A stretch of DNA of 64,000 nt from Fistularia commersonii (taxonomy: Eukaryota > Chordata > Actinopteri > Syngnathiformes > Fistulariidae). Location of the stretch: NCBI GenBank assembly GCA_037954325.1, contig JBBMNZ010000001.1, positions 12,009,258 through 12,073,257 of the forward strand, given 5' to 3'. This document shows, one piece after another, positions 1 to 15,400 of this stretch; position 1 is the first letter of the stretch; each line of letters opens with the position of its first letter. A program made the position numbers and the translations under genes. The notes under the pieces were generated by a model. The model was not told where the DNA came from, did no database searches, and saw only the letters and a program-made list of their open reading frames with translations.

Positions 1-285
1 GCTTAAAATAAATGTTATCTTTTCAACCTTTGTGAATTTATATTATATATGCAGTGCTATTGAAACATGTGCCCATCAAATAAAGTTTAATAACTCAACA
101 AATATCTAAAGCCAATCTTGGTGCATCATTTTTTAAAAATTGTATTTAAATCTGAAAGTTGTATGGTGGTGGCAACACCCATATCTAATTTGCCTAATTT
201 ACACTTTCTTTCTCTCGCCTTCTCTTTCTGTCCTACTGCTGGTTATTTATATCATCCTTTCCTCCATTTTTATATGGCTGTGTAG

Positions 286-413
286 AATGTCAACCCAACC
301 GTGGCCCAGGACTGGGTCTCCGGTCTCCAGAGGCTGATTCTGAAGAAGGAGGAGGAGATCAGGGCAGCTGATCGTTGTAGGATCCAACTCCAGCTGCCTG
401 GAAAACAAGACAA
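286..413 (+). CDS. arhgef10: ARHGEF10 exon (post-PH segment)
   Basis: Acceptor TGTGTAG before 286 and donor AA|GTTTGT after 413. The exon starts in phase 0 and ends with two bases of a Lys codon. It encodes [20 protein letters not shown] and the following [13 protein letters not shown], the charged segment just C-terminal to the PH domain. Confidence 0.88.
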
Positions 414-3400
414 GTTTGTATTTTTAGATTTTATTATTTTTTGTTGTTGTTTACATTTACCTACACTGTCTGCACACCTTGAGGTCTTTGTCTGGTGGCC
501 AAAAGGGGCTGCATTCACTGCAGATCTGCTTTAAACTTCTATACTCTATCCCAGTTTCATCTTTATCCCCTTTGAACTTCTTTTGTTCCATCTGCCCCAG
601 TCTGAAGTACTGCAGTTCTCTGGGGGGTAAATGTGGCAATGGTGCTCTAGTGTTTACAACCAGAGGCTAGCTGGTGTCACAGCTGTTCCTAAATACTAAT
701 GCTCATGACACACATTCATACATGTAATGCCGTGGTATACAGTTAAACTAGCACACGAAGGAGCAGTCTCTGTTTTGTTTTTTCAAATTCTCTCTCTCTG
801 TAACTATAATTGTCTCTCCTACCCCGTCAAGTGATCGTTCCTTCACTTAACTGCTGGGAATATCTATGGGTTTGTTTGGAAAATTGCCGTGAGTCACATT
901 TTTATCCTGTGATCCTTTAATTTCAAAACACTACCTCTCTTTCCATCATCTTGTGACAGGAAGCAGCACACACCCATAGGAACAGACACACTCACATTAT
1001 TGGAAATCATAATAGTAAATGACTTCTGCAGCTCTGTCACAGTCTGTTTTCCGTCAGCTCAGGACTGACGAGCATCCGTCACCCCTGTGACTGAGATACA
1101 GCCCGGACATTTTCAATTTATTCAACATTTAAAGATACTGTATACTAATAAGTGTGTGGTTAAGAGGATACATCATTGACAAGTGTGTGGGTGTAATGCT
1201 AAATCTATTTGTGTTGTTGCCAATGGATATTTTGCGATATTTTGAAACTTCTAAAATCATAAAATGTTGATTAAATGACTTTTCATTGTGGTGCTTTTTT
1301 AAAGCTAAGTGTAAGTCAACTTTATTCATTGTTTGTGGATGTGATTTGGACTGCATGCCCTGATCTATCTTACACTAGTGAGGCACAGATCCACAGCTCT
1401 TCAAAAAGTTGGAAATGCACTATTATGTTTTCTTTATGTTGTATCACATGGATCACACTGTTCTTAACTTTAACATGGACTTTTGAAAATAGCAAAGTGT
1501 AAAAAACGTTAATGTCAGCTTACAGTGTGATCTTTTATTCTTTCCTTTGGTAGAATGGGTAAATCTACCTACTTCAGTGCAGTGTTCAACACCCTAAACC
1601 CAGCCATCAAACAGTCATGGATAAGCAACCTGCAAATGGCCAAGCTGGCTCTAGGTACATTTCACTGCCTTAATGTAAACTGTGTTCAGTTTATTCTTCT
1701 ATTTATTGATTAAAATGACTTATTTCTGTGGAGTTTATTTCTTAAAACTGTTTTTACAACTTAGCTGATAACATCGTGGCTCTGTGTCATTATAGAAGAA
1801 GACAACCTGCAGGGCTGGTTCTTTGCAGAGGATGATGGAAATCAGATAAAAAAACAGAAACACCCTCTCCTGCTTCGACATATGCCTGTTGTCATGTCTA
1901 AACTCCTGGAATTCAAGGTGGGACTCCATAATCTCTTGCAAATACACAGATAATGTATATAAGGTACAAGCTGACATCAGAGTAGCTGGTTACTTCAGTC
2001 TTAACCAACAGCTAGATTCTCATGAAAAATAGTATAATTCTTAAAATTCTGCCCCACCTGTGTTGTTAATTAATAAACACGTTACCGAGAATAGATTTAT
2101 GATGCATAACATCATACAAATAACTCCCAATGCCCTAAAGATGTACCTTGTAGCTCTGAGAACTTTATGTTGTGCAGAGTTACACAAGTGATTTGTTATT
2201 TGTTTGGACACTATAATTAGTATGTTGTCTGTATCCCTACATCTTTGTGTGTCACTATTGATGTCTCACTCATGTGACATCCTGCCCTCATACTATACTC
2301 CCTGTCGCTCTTGCTTTACTTCTAGGGCCAGTTACTTCGTTGTCTAGACTAGACTGATGCTTATAATGGCAAGGTTATTCAGCTGTTCCCAGCACATGGC
2401 TATGTTTTAAAGGGATAGTGTGCTTTCATAGTACTGACACTGGCCTCTTTGTCTTTGAGTCCTTTTTTTCCCTCCTGTTTCAACCTGTTTCGGATTCAAG
2501 GATGAAAAGTGTTTATTATACTTTGCACAGTAAGGAAACTTGTTTCTCTTGTTTCCCTGTACAATGAATTTCTTTTCTTTGCTGCCTGCAAGATAATATA
2601 ACAAAAGTATAAGTAGCTACATTTTATACATATAAATCTATGAAAGGACAAACAGACATTCAGATTTATTTGCGTGGTAACTCATTTGCCAATTTATTAG
2701 TTCACCATGATAAAACTCAATCTCTGAGATGTTATGCATGGTATGAAATGAACCATTTGGGGAAATAAGACAATATTAACTGGATGTGATTGCATCGTAT
2801 TCAATGCAATTGATGTCAGCCCTGGGATGGCATATTAGTAAAGGATCAATCTCAGTCAGTGTTTCTTTAACACACTGTGCTTGTCAAAATGGAAACCGTG
2901 GACCTTTATGCAATATTAACATATCCATAAGAATGTATGTTTCACAACTGTATCATACCACATGCACACGCACACTCTTTGACACCAGACTGCAACAACT
3001 GATATTAAGTAGAGGGAGTGAAAAATGACTTGTTTCGGAGGGGGCAAGCTCATGGATGTCAGTGGGGTGCTTTAATACAGACTAAAAACAAAAATCAAAC
3101 CTTAGAAATGACTCATTTGTTCTGATTTCTTCTTGTGATTTCACTAATGCCATTTTCACAACCTATAACTTTCCATTTTATCTTCTTTCCCTCCTGTAAT
3201 GTGACAGGTTGAATGTGCCGTTCACAACCCAGAGCCCTACATCAACAATGAGAGCACCGCTGACACTCCCATCATGGGTCATGGATGTGTCTGGGTGAGA
3301 TATTTTCCCCTGTATTCATTTTTCAAATCTTGTTCACTCTCTTCTTTTAATGCTTTGGGAATTAAATATGGTTCTTCATCATTTTTTCAATAAATTGGAT

Positions 3401-6400
3401 TGTTTTACAACTTGAAATGAGTTCTAATGAGAATTGTAGGTTATATTGTTTTTTTTTGTGTTTGCTGAATCCTGTTTTGCCTGGTTATATAACCAGCCTT
3501 AAATCAGAGCTACTGAGTAGAAATATTAATTGCCACATTTACCCACACGAATGAAAAACTCTGTGAAGTGACAGATCAACTATAAGTTGAATAGACAATT
3601 ATTTACTCTCTTCAGGTTGCAAGCTGTACCAACCAGATGGGCCAGATAGCAATTGTGGCAATGCAGAGCTGCAGCCCCAAGGTGACTGAATGCTTCAATG
3701 TTGAGTCCCGTATCCTCTGCATGGCCTATGTCTCAGCGGAACAATCCCAGGAGACTGGGAAGAAAGTCCCAGAGAACAACCACACATCCCCAGCAAAAGC
3801 GAGTGATACACCCACCGTCTGTCTGGGCATGGAGGAGGGCAGGTAATGACCACTGAGGTGTCTGCAGATTTAGACACTGAAATTACGCATTGAGTCAATG
3901 TTATTCTTCAATTTGAGTTTTTTTTTTCACATTTAACCTATTCGTATTTGGTGTCAGGTGTATTCTGACAGTTTGTGTCTGTGTTTAATATTTATGCTCT
4001 TATTTGTCTCTTAGTAGCTATCAGTGCATAATGATTCAGCCAAATTAAAAAAACGTCTTTTTTTTTTTTTTTTCTAATTTTAGCAAATTTTTACAATAAT
4101 TACCACTAAACATTGAATTGCGAATTCAGTGAATTACTTTTTGAAATTTTTAAATGTACCGGTACTGGTATTATTTTTGTAAGTCTCTCTAGAATATATG
4201 TTTATTTCTGGAGCTGGGACCTTGTTCTACATTAGATAGCATTACATTTAGTGCTCTTTAAATAAGTGGAGGGTATGTTCGACTGAAAGAAAGTGGCAAA
4301 TATGGTTGTGGCGTTGTTAACGGCAATTATCAGTTTTTATCGCAATTGGCCTTGTATTTGCATTTTTGAAGGTGCTCAGCAGTAGTATTTTATTTGTTGC
4401 TAATTGTATCTGCACTCCTTTTTAGCATTGTTGTGTATAAGAGCTGTCAACGGTCCAAGAAAGTACGCCTGCAGCATTTCTTCACACCTGACAAATCCAC
4501 TGTAATGAGCCTCGTCTACAAGAAACACTGTTTGTACGCTGGTCTGGTCAGCGGTACTGTGGCCATTTACTCCAGATCACCTGGTATGTAATTTGGAAAG
4601 ATATGTGAATTTTTGTCTCTTTCCATGTAGAGCATGACTATATTGAGTATAACCTTTATATTATTTTAATGCTACCGCCGAAACGTAAATATACCTGTTG
4701 TTTTTATTTGATTTCAAAATGCGGGTATTTAATCTGCATTGACCCTGAAACTTCTAACCTTAACCACAACAGGGGGACTAGTAATTATGTGCTCTATGGC
4801 TGATTTATCTTTTTTGACTGAGCAACATTTAAAGGCCTTCTCTAGACATGCATCTTTCTCAAAGCTGCAGTGGTAGATCGAATGCTGGATTGGAAACTGC
4901 CATGGTCACCTGTCTGTTTGCTCTAAGCCAAGCTAAATAAAAGGATTGTGGAAAGAGGTGGGATCAAGACAGTGCTGACTGCAGCATTTACAATCCATGA
5001 ATATTTAAAGTATAGAATTACAATAGTACCTATTTTTCAAAGAGAAAAATATCTGACATCAACAGCAGTACTTTTCTCAGGATGCAGCAGTCTTAGAGAA
5101 GCTGTTTTCTTAGTCTGAGTCCTGGGTTCTGTTGGTGTCTTAACATAGATTCTTAATGTCTCACTCTGAGTCAGGGGTCTCCTTTGCTTCTGTGCTAAGG
5201 TTCAACTTCCAATTGCTTTGGTTGTCTAGGAGAATCTAGTCTGTTAGAAGTGGCCTATTTAATCAGCTCATCTCCCAGATGAGCTCAGAAAAAGGAAAGA
5301 ATCTAGGCCGTAGACACTCCTCTCTGCCTTCCTCCTGTTTTTTTTCTCTATTATCTGTCTGAAACTGCATTTTCCTCTACTGCAGTCTTGGTCTGCTTTC
5401 CAACAAAAAAGCATACAAAGATTTGATAATCTCGATTGTCAAATACCAGAACGTCTGTCATTGTCTTGTGATGCAAATACTGCCGTAGATTTACACTGAG
5501 GTGGTTACATTTAATGAATTTTTCACCATCTCTTCGTATGTCTGAAATAGGATTTTCGGAATCCCTAAATGACTCTTTTTGTACTTTTTTTATTGGATGA
5601 ACATTAATGTGTATTTGTCGAAGAGGATGAAAGAAACGATGATAAGTGTGTTTGATTCTGTGGAGACAAACACAGTCCTTTTTTACCTAAAAACATACAG
5701 TTTGCTTCAAAATAATGTATCGTATACATGCTATTGTTCGAGAATGTGTTAAAGCCATCCACTAATTATTCTGCAGCATCTTTAGGGCTGACAGCCTTAC
5801 ACTTTGGTGCAACCAAGTGCTCCAATAGCTTCAGTAGCTTCTTTTAATCATTAACATGTGTGTCATGTTAATCCCCAGAAGAAAATTGTGGCCCTGGATT
5901 TTATAAATCCAATGTATGATTTCTTCTCATTTATGACTGTGTTGCCTTGATGCTCAAAAAAATGATTCATTCTGCAGTATTTGGTCAGTAGTATCTCCCC
6001 TGTATCCTTGATTGTAATCCCATTCAAGCTCTTGCTTTGGCTGCTTTCCATTAGCTCTTGGAGCAGAGCTGCAATTAACACAGCAATGAAGAACCCAGCA
6101 CAATTGTGAGAAACGCAAGCTTATATTCTTCCTGATTCTGAACTGTCAGCTGTTCAAAGCGATGGTTATGGTAAATGGAAATGGTACTGTGCCATAGATA
6201 CAGTGTGTTTGAAGCCAGCCAGTCATCCTCATTCTGCCATGCTTGCGTTTTCCTTTGTGACAGCGTGTGTTTGAGGGATGATGAAAGGGAAAGGAAACAA
6301 GGCAGAGGTCATGCATCGTCGGCAGACAGTCACAACATAAACTGCACTGCGCTCGGCACTGTGTCCTCTGTCACCTAGATGACAGATCATAAAAAATGAT

Positions 6401-9400
6401 TAGCCTGCTAAATCACATCTGGCTGTCTGCTTTATATACTTTGGTCTGTTTACATTAAACTAATTCATCATGTATATCACTGCACACTATTAACATGAAA
6501 TAAAAAAAAAAGGTTCACCTTAAAAGTAGGTATGTAGGAAGGCTGACTTCAGCACTAAAGATTTAAGACTGCATGTTGGCACATCTGCCATTTGTGTTCT
6601 ACTCTTCTCTTCCTCCTTTCCTTTTTTTCTTGTTTTTTCTGTGTTGTAACCCACACAGTGTGATAGCTTCAATAATATACACAAGGAAATGCTGGAATGC
6701 TAATCTGGCCAATCCACCCTTAAACCCACTTCAACTGTTATTACTGTACCTCTGAAAGGATAACTCACCCTGTATGGCACCTCAATGCTCAACAGGTGCT
6801 TTCTTGCCTTTTCTCAAGCATGCTCTGTTGGTCATTCCTAATTCTCTCTCTGGACAAGATAAGCACAGGGAAGGGGGCAGGCAGAGGAAATTAAATGAAT
6901 TGCAAATAGGACTCTGGACCCTTATATTTAAACTTCAGCAGTAAATGCAGTTTTCACAAAAAAAATAACCAAGTCCAAATGATGATGTTTTATGTTCCCT
7001 TTAAGTTTAAGATGCAAGAAACGAATCTGTCCTTCCTATCTTTTCTCACATTTTTCCTCTGATATCAATCCAATACATGTTGCAAAAATGTTCTCCAATG
7101 TACAAAATGTGTTCACAGGGTGTTTCATCACTGTGGAGCTGGCAGTGGAGGTGCCAGAGTACATGTAGAAGAGAGTGTGTAGGAGGTGTGAGTGGGATAG
7201 AGCTTGGCTCTCTCTGAATGCCTCACAGCACATCTGAATTCACAGTGAGGGCTGTGAGAACCATCAATGGCCACTCTGCCACAATTACAGCTATAAATGC
7301 AAATGACCTTTGCAGGCAGCATTTAAACAGTGAAATGACATCCTCCACATGCAGTGTTAACTATTGTTCTTTCACTGTTGTGTAAAAATAACCATTAAAT
7401 TGCAAAGTTCAGGATAGTATTATTTCAACAAGACCTGCAATCTGTTGCTCATCTGAATGATAATTTGTCTGTTACCAGTGGCAGAAAGAAAATGGGTACA
7501 TTTGAGCTTTACCAGATTATTTCAATTTCATTCTACATCAGTCTACAGTTTCCCTGCATGCCTGTGCTATCAGTCCACAAAATATTGATGGCTATTGTTG
7601 CCAGTTTCCTTTCCTACAACATTTTTATTCTGTCTGGTGTCTTTTATGTTTTGGGGTTAATTTAACTTTGGGTCATCTGGATGATATATAGAGATAAATT
7701 GTTGTCTGAAACTGAAAAATTCATAAATGTGATATAATGATTTCATAAATTACCCAAGAATTTAAAGCAGTTCAATTAACTCAACCTTCAACTTCACCCA
7801 CTGTACACAGCACCTTGATTTCATCTAAACCTTCGGAAACCTTAGTCTATAAACATACTTAACATACTTTTACATAAATGTAAAAAACAAGTGGGTAATT
7901 TCGCTGCACTCCTCTTGTGACACTACATAGGCATGATATGGAATTCATGCCTTTTCCTCGCTGCAGGATGTTTTTTTGGTTGTTTCTCTGCTGATCTACT
8001 GATTTTTGTGCTGCTACAGATGGTTTGTGGAGTAGTGAGAAGCCAAAGGTGCTGAAGCTGGGAGTCCTTCCCGTCAAGGCCATGCTGGCTGTGGGAGAGC
8101 ACCTTTGGGTGTCATCAGGTGGACAGGTCTTCATCATCAGCACACACTCACACTGTGTGGAGGTATGTAAACTAGTTTATGTCGTATGTAGCACTGATTT
8201 AGATGATCATATTTAGATGTGGGTTGAATATATGATTTTTAATATATTTTTAGTTTCCTTCTGATTTTCTGGAAGAGTCTGTCACAGTCTGATTGTGTAA
8301 GTCACACAGGAAACCATCCAGGGAAAGTTCCTTCTATCTTTTTCTCAGTGATGTGGGGATATCAGGTTGCCCAAAACAAGGAGAGTGAGACTTGGAAAAA
8401 AAAAAGGCGAGGCCAAGTTATCAAATTTCATATGATATATTGAGAGAAAAAAAGGATCTATTACATAAATTAGTTCAGGAAAGAGCATGAAATCAAACAG
8501 ATTCCAGGCCAGACATGACTTGAAGCAGAACTGGATTGTGTATAAAATATCCCTATTAGGAAACATTTCCTAACTTATTCCCACCACATTTTCTTCTGTC
8601 TACATTGTAAAATGTGAATAGTACTTCCCATGTGTGTTCTGCTGGGGTTTGTGGAAAGAGAGCACCTGCCGCAGGCCAGAAATAGCAACATTCCTCTGAC
8701 ATGCACTCACTCATAATCTGGTTAGTCTCATTAAGCTCATTATGTTGGACCACCTGCCTGTCTTGCTCTCTTTCCGTCACTCTGGAGTTAGTTCTGATTT
8801 GGATCGTAATTGTGGCTTGATTAGTCAGAATGTAAAGCTGAAATATGTACTCAATAAGTACATATCCAATCAATTACAAGTAAGAACTGTAGATGAAAAA
8901 GGTAAAACCTGAAAATTGGACCGAAATACCATGATTATCTACCACTGTACTCAAACAATTGTGAGTGGGTTCATAGGAGCCCAATGTAACTCCACTTATA
9001 TATAAAGCACTATTTTGTGACATAATTTTAACTCGTAGCTCATAAAACGTTTCTGATCCTTTTTATTCTGGCCATAGAAAATACATAATTAAGAAAACAG
9101 AAACACAATCTTGTGAATTAGTTTGTTGTACTGCTTTCCGTCTGTGTTTTTTTTTTATTTGGCTACCACCATATTTGCAACATATCAAAAAATACAGTTA
9201 TCATTCAAAGACTGAAGAAACATTTCTCCTGGTTTTGTATCCTAATGTTTGCTGTTTGTTATGAAAATTGAAAATCATTACCTTTAATAAGCTCCATCAC
9301 AGATCTCCAACTTCAAGAAATATATACAATTGCTGTGTTGATGTTTAATTGTGGAAATCCAACTTTAGTTCATTCACCAGCTGCTGCAACTATAAATAAG

Positions 9401-12400
9401 CAATTATGTTAAATGTCAAAAACAAGGTCACTAGTAATAGCTGGTTTGAATAAGTGATTGCTTGAGATTTTTTTTCATTAAAGTGCTGTTTTGCGGTTTG
9501 AAGCTTAAGAAAACCTTACTTGAGACTTAGTGGCTGCAGGACCAGCACAAGGGCCTTGAGTTTGCAACTTTGACAAAGTTCTTCACAAGTTGCTCACCTA
9601 TTGAGTTAAAGGTAATTTTGCAGTTCGCTGAAGCCCCAGTAGCCTACAGGAATACAGTTTCTAAAGTGGCACCTAGTCCAGAAACAAGCACTATGCCATT
9701 GGTCAAATTTATTCCTTAGTTCATCAGATGATTGCCCAATATGAGCACTATAGATGTATTGAAACAAAAGAACTGAATGAAGTGGAAAGGAAACATTGTT
9801 AGGCATGATATGCATGATTCTTTACAGTCTTGAGATCAAAACTTGTGTTTTTCTATTTCTTACCCCGCATTCTCCCCAATTCAGAGGCAATTAGAGGCGC
9901 ACCAAGAGGAAGGTATGGTGGTGTCCCACATGGTTGTGGCTGGCGTGGGGATTTGGATTGCATTCAACTCGGGGTCCACTCTGCGCCTTTTCCACACTGA
10001 GACCCTTGAACATCTGCAGGATATTAACATTGCCACACCTGTCCATAATACACTAGCTGGTAAGACATAGTTTCCATTTTTCTTTTTTCTTTTTTTGATG
10101 GATAATGTAAAGCAGTTTCATATCAATTGGATGCTTAACATTAAATTCCGCAATTTGAGTGAGAAGTATTCAAAAGACACTTCCAATAAAAAGTTAATTG
10201 TTTTTCTCATACACAAATTCATTATCACTATGTTGTGCATCCATCACAGACTCTAATCTGCATACCTTTCCACATAATTTAAGTTTACATATACGTAAAA
10301 ACCCAGTTCTCCAATTAGCATGAGTGAGAATCTCACTTGGGAATACATTTGTTTGTTGCCATCCATTCACTGCCCCTGCCTTCTAAGGGATGCAGCTGAG
10401 GCATCAGCCAGGACAGCCCTATAATATCCAGAGCCTTATGTAACCCATGGCAGATCTTATCCTCCCCCGGGTCCTGCCACCAAGCTTTTTGATTACCTCA
10501 GCAACTTCATCCCAGGAAATAGTGTCCACCCCAAAGTCCCCTGATTCTGCTTCCTCATTGGAAGGCATGTCATCGAGATTGAGGAGGCCTTGGAAGTATT
10601 CCTTTCACGGATCCACAACATCCTGAGTCAATGCCAACAGTCCCCGCCATCCCCGCTGTACTCAATATTGACGGCATACTTCCCCCTCCCGAGCCGCCAG
10701 GTGGCAGACCAGAATCTCCTTCAAGCATTCCAAAAGTCATTCTCCATGGCCTCACCAAACTCTTCCCATCCCCAAGCTTTTGCTTGGCAACCACAATGGT
10801 CTGCATGGTTTGACCAGCATTACCAGGTGGTGACCAGTTGACAGCTCTGCCCCTCTCATCACCCGAGTGTCCAGAACACCAACCCCAAAGTCCAATGAGA
10901 GGACCACATAGTTGGTCATAGAACAGCGGCCTAAGGTGTGTTGGTGCTAGGTGCACATGTGCACACCTTTATGTCTGAACATGGTGTTTGTTATAGACAC
11001 TCCATAACAAGCGCAGAAGTCCAGTAACAAAATACCGCTCGGGTTCAGGTTGCCATTCCTCCCAATCACGTCTCACTGTCGCGGCCCACAGGAGTGTTGA
11101 TGTTCCCTAGCAAGTTTATTGCCTACCCATTTGTTTTTTGCCTGTTGGAGAAATACTGACTTCCAGATAGCCTGATGCACCCATACCCACACCCATGCAC
11201 GGTAACCGTGCCCAAATGATGCTCTAAGAGAATCTTAAAGCTAAGAACATTCTTGGCCACGTTTGAGCCAATGCATCCTCTCCCATTGAGACTCTGTCGA
11301 AAGGAAAAGAAAAGAGATCACTTGGAATTCGTCACAGATGAATAAACATCCGGAGTTGCAAGAACACATCACAACCAGATTAATGTCTCTTGACCAATAA
11401 GTCCACCCCACAATTCCTATAACAGAAATTCTGTAGATGGAATCGCCCTAAAAAACCAATGTACTTTCTGGTGTTCAGTTCAGCACGGAAGTGCCAATAA
11501 TTGGGTGATCTTCAATGAAAGGCTCATTCTTTTATAACACACAAATGTCATTCAGAGTTTAGGGGTCAGAGTAGAAATGTGCTTCCCAACTAATTTGCCA
11601 ATAAATTTTCTGTTAGCAAAAAAATTGTGTATAGTTATTCGTTTATCTTTTGTGCACTGGCATAGCTAACTTCACTTGCAGTAAGACTCGCAGTAACTTC
11701 ATTGGGCATTTTAACCACAATTTCTACAATGTCAGACTGTCGTGAGGTAGAAGTGTCCAGTCCCCTCAAGGCATACGCTTCACAGCTAATGTTCTTTATG
11801 CAGCTGATGTCACACGAGAGGGGTCTACACAGGAAAACAAGAAAAATGTAATAGATGAGTGTTCATTGTAGGTATAATCTAGGTATAACTGTGCCTGCAG
11901 GTGGTGCTACTGGTAGGTTAAATTTGTCTTTTCTCAATATTTTTGCCATCAGACAAAACAGACACGACAGCACCAACCTGTTCAAATGTTTTCAGATAAG
12001 GTCAAATTAAAAAAAAAAAAAGAAGAGTTATCTCTATAACATTTGTTATAATTTGATTCATGTAAGGTTTAAAAGCTTTTACCAGGTTTTGAATGTTGCT
12101 TCTGCAGTTTTACCACTTTTTGTCCAACCTTAAATGTCACCAAGTCACCAGATAGGTACAGAATAAAACTGTTTCACCAAGACCAGCCAATCTGGAGCTC
12201 TTGTTTTAATGCATTTTCTTGCATGATGTGGTTTTGTCAAACACATTACTCAGACAATCTGTGAGACTGCAATTCAGGTCCTACAACCTCATGTTTGTTA
12301 AGTGCTGACCTACTTGCTGACTGCCATTAAATAGCTGACATAATTGTAGGTGCACGTCTAAACAGCTAATTCCGACAGCTTTGTCATGACCTTTGCTTCT

Positions 12401-15400
12401 TTTTATGTGTCTAAGCGGAGTATCTGGAGCTACTCGTTTTGTAAAAAATAGTAGAGCTCACACAGTCCGAAATCAATTTTATGTGTTTTTGAATCAGGCT
12501 TTGTATAGGAAAATCCACTGAAGTTCTTTAATTATAACACAAATTATTTGTGCTTCAGGTTTAAAGCACAAAAGCAAAGCGAGGTTGCTTTAGTTCTGAT
12601 AAATATAGATATGCATTTATTACATAGAATTTTAAGAATCGATAATCAGTTCAATGAAAAGAAAATTCTCAGTCAACCACAGTGAGGTATGTAATGTAAA
12701 TGTGACACATGAGACGATTTTTAGACGAGTACCCAGCCAGAGTACAGAAAATACTCCCAAAGATGCCAGTGTTTACGCCTGTTGATATTCTGTGGGTTAT
12801 TTAATGTGATCAATGTGTTTCATTGTTCAAAATTCTAGCAGCTGCAGTAATGTTTCTAAAACATGCTGTTGCAACTCCAAATGAAAAATCCCTGTGTTAT
12901 AAAAGGCCGAATGTTTAAATGCGGAAAAAAGGGAGTTCTTGATTGTAGACTATAGCCATTGCTCTCTGCATTTTTATATTCCGTGATGTGTGAGAATATG
13001 AGGCTTTGCAATACATTGCAATGTGAAGAACAACAACAAGGTGTCACAGCAGTCAGCTTTCTGAGCCGCATAGCAAGAAGGTTCCTTGTTCAGCTCTCTT
13101 GGCTGGCGAGGGTTTTCTTTGTGGAGTTTGCAGTTCTCCCTGCACCTGCAGGTTCTCCTGCTTCCTCCCACAGCCCAAACACATGCACCTGGTTAACTGA
13201 TTTCTCTAAATTGTCCCAAGGTGTGAGTGGGAGAGTGAATGGTTTTATGTTTCAAAAAGTGGCCCCATATTGGCTGGAAACTCAGGGCAGAGTGAACCCT
13301 GCCTTTTTCTTGCTTTGCTGAGCAGTTCTTTTGCCTACTCTATTCCACCACAATGAGTGTGGCTTACCTAGGTCCAAGATTATATGCGGATGTTAACCAT
13401 AATTTAGTAGCATCAACAGAATGGTGCCAAAGGGTGAATAAGTCAGCCAAAATTCACTACCTATTTGCTATGAGTTGGAGAAAATACAAAATCCAATAGT
13501 TGTGCCCCTAACTATTATTTACTCACTTTGCATCTACGTCATGTGCTGATTTGTTGTCAACTCAATAGTACATGATTTTTTTTTTCCCAAACATATAGTT
13601 TTAAATCAAAGTATCACTGCAGATGCTGAGGTCAGAAGAAATCAAATGTCAGTGGTCGCAGCCTGATGTCACCAGAGCTGACTCTGCATCAGCATCAGAT
13701 CTTATTGTCTGCTGTGTGATGTCAAACATAATCCAAAAATACATGGCAAAAAATACATCATCATACAAGATGATAGCAAAATGTTGATGAGATGAGATCA
13801 CAATTATTTATCTGAAGTCTGCACATATGCAGTTGCATATTTCATTGAGTTGTATTTACATGAATTATTACATTTTAAAATTACACATTGCAGTTTCAGT
13901 AGACTTCAATTGAATTTTCATTGTAACTTTTGGATTTGTATGAGTCACATAGTTATACCTCAACACAATGAATGTGTATATTGTGTCTTGCGTTTGATGC
14001 GTACCTTAGAGCTGTTCTATTCACTCATCCTCTGCATCATTAACATTAACACAGCTGCCATAAAAGCATTGTTAAAGTTCAGGAAGGTGTCAGAAAAATA
14101 AATATCTGAGGCAGCTCAAGGCTCTGTGAGTGTTAGTTTAAGATAATCCCTTTTCAAAATAAAGTGATTCTTGAAGTACTCTACCCAAGTTTCTTTGATA
14201 TAATGGTTGAGTATCACACTAGCCAAAATTTTGAGTTACCAGTGGGAGGCCTCTCCCTTTGTCATAAACAGATTTAAATGATAAACTGCTTTGGGATCTC
14301 ACTGCCCATGTGAACTAATAAGAAGTCTGTTCTGTGCTTAATACATGAAAGCTTTCTTTCTCTAGCCCCCCCCACTACAATTCACTTCCTCTGATAACAG
14401 GACTAGATGCATATTTTGTCCCTCACCATGGAAATCAAAGGGTTTGTCCAGTAGCCAGGAGTTTGTCAATCTTTTATCTTCTCCACAACCTCCTACTTGG
14501 GTGTTTATCACTTACAGCTACCACTATGGAACAGAAAAAGAAAAACATGTGATATTCCATTAAAAACTCCCCTGCAGTTACTTGGACAGGGGGCAGAATT
14601 TTGAGTCTTGCGAAAATGTATATTTTCTGAGTGACTAAAAGTAGCATCCAGCTGTCACAAAATTGTTTTACATAATATTCCTGATTCACGAAGATGACTT
14701 CTTCATTACCTTCTGAAGCAAGTATATATCTTTATGAAAGGCTATTAGTTAGTATTATGTGACATTGCATTTAAGCCGAGCACAGAGTGGTGAAGTTCTG
14801 ACACAGACATGTCTTCTCATAATATGCCACAGTAGCTGTCAAATTCCCTTTCACCCATAAATAGCGCAATTCAAAAAAAGAAAAATCAGAGCAGCACAGT
14901 GGTTAGTGCTTCGGCCTCACAGCAAGAGGGCCCATAGTTTGACTGACAGGGGCCCTTTCTGTGCCCTTTCATGTTCAAGTGCATGCTTAGTTTTCCTCCT
15001 GGTTTGTTTTCCTCCCACACTCCAAAAACATGCAGCGAGTTCATTGGAGACTCAAAATTGGCCCGACATATGAATGAGTGACTGTTTTTTTTGCCATTTT
15101 GCCATTCTCTGTATTGTCCTCTCTCACACCAACTACTTTCAGATCCTCTCTCACTACATCCATAAATTTTCTCTTTGGTCTTCCTCGAGACCTCCTGTCT
15201 GGCAGCTCCAATTCCAATCCGTCCCTTCACCTCTTTACCACACACATCGTTGCTCTGGACTGTTGACCCCAAGTACCTGAAATCCTTCAACTTCTTGATC
15301 TCCACTCTCTGTAGCCTCACCGTTCCACCCGGGTTCCTCTAATTCACACACACATACTTTCATTCCACTCCTTTCCAGCGCATACCTCCACCTCTCTAGA

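Noticed and set aside
10570..10956. 128-codon minus-strand frame with Gly/Pro-rich peptide
   Set aside because: It lies in the Rex1-like LINE linker and is not the element's true frame.
14886..14960. Possible tRNA gene
   Set aside because: The A-box-like head belongs to a SINE: no cloverleaf can be completed and the SINE body follows. The same applies to 52940-52983 and 60840-60900.
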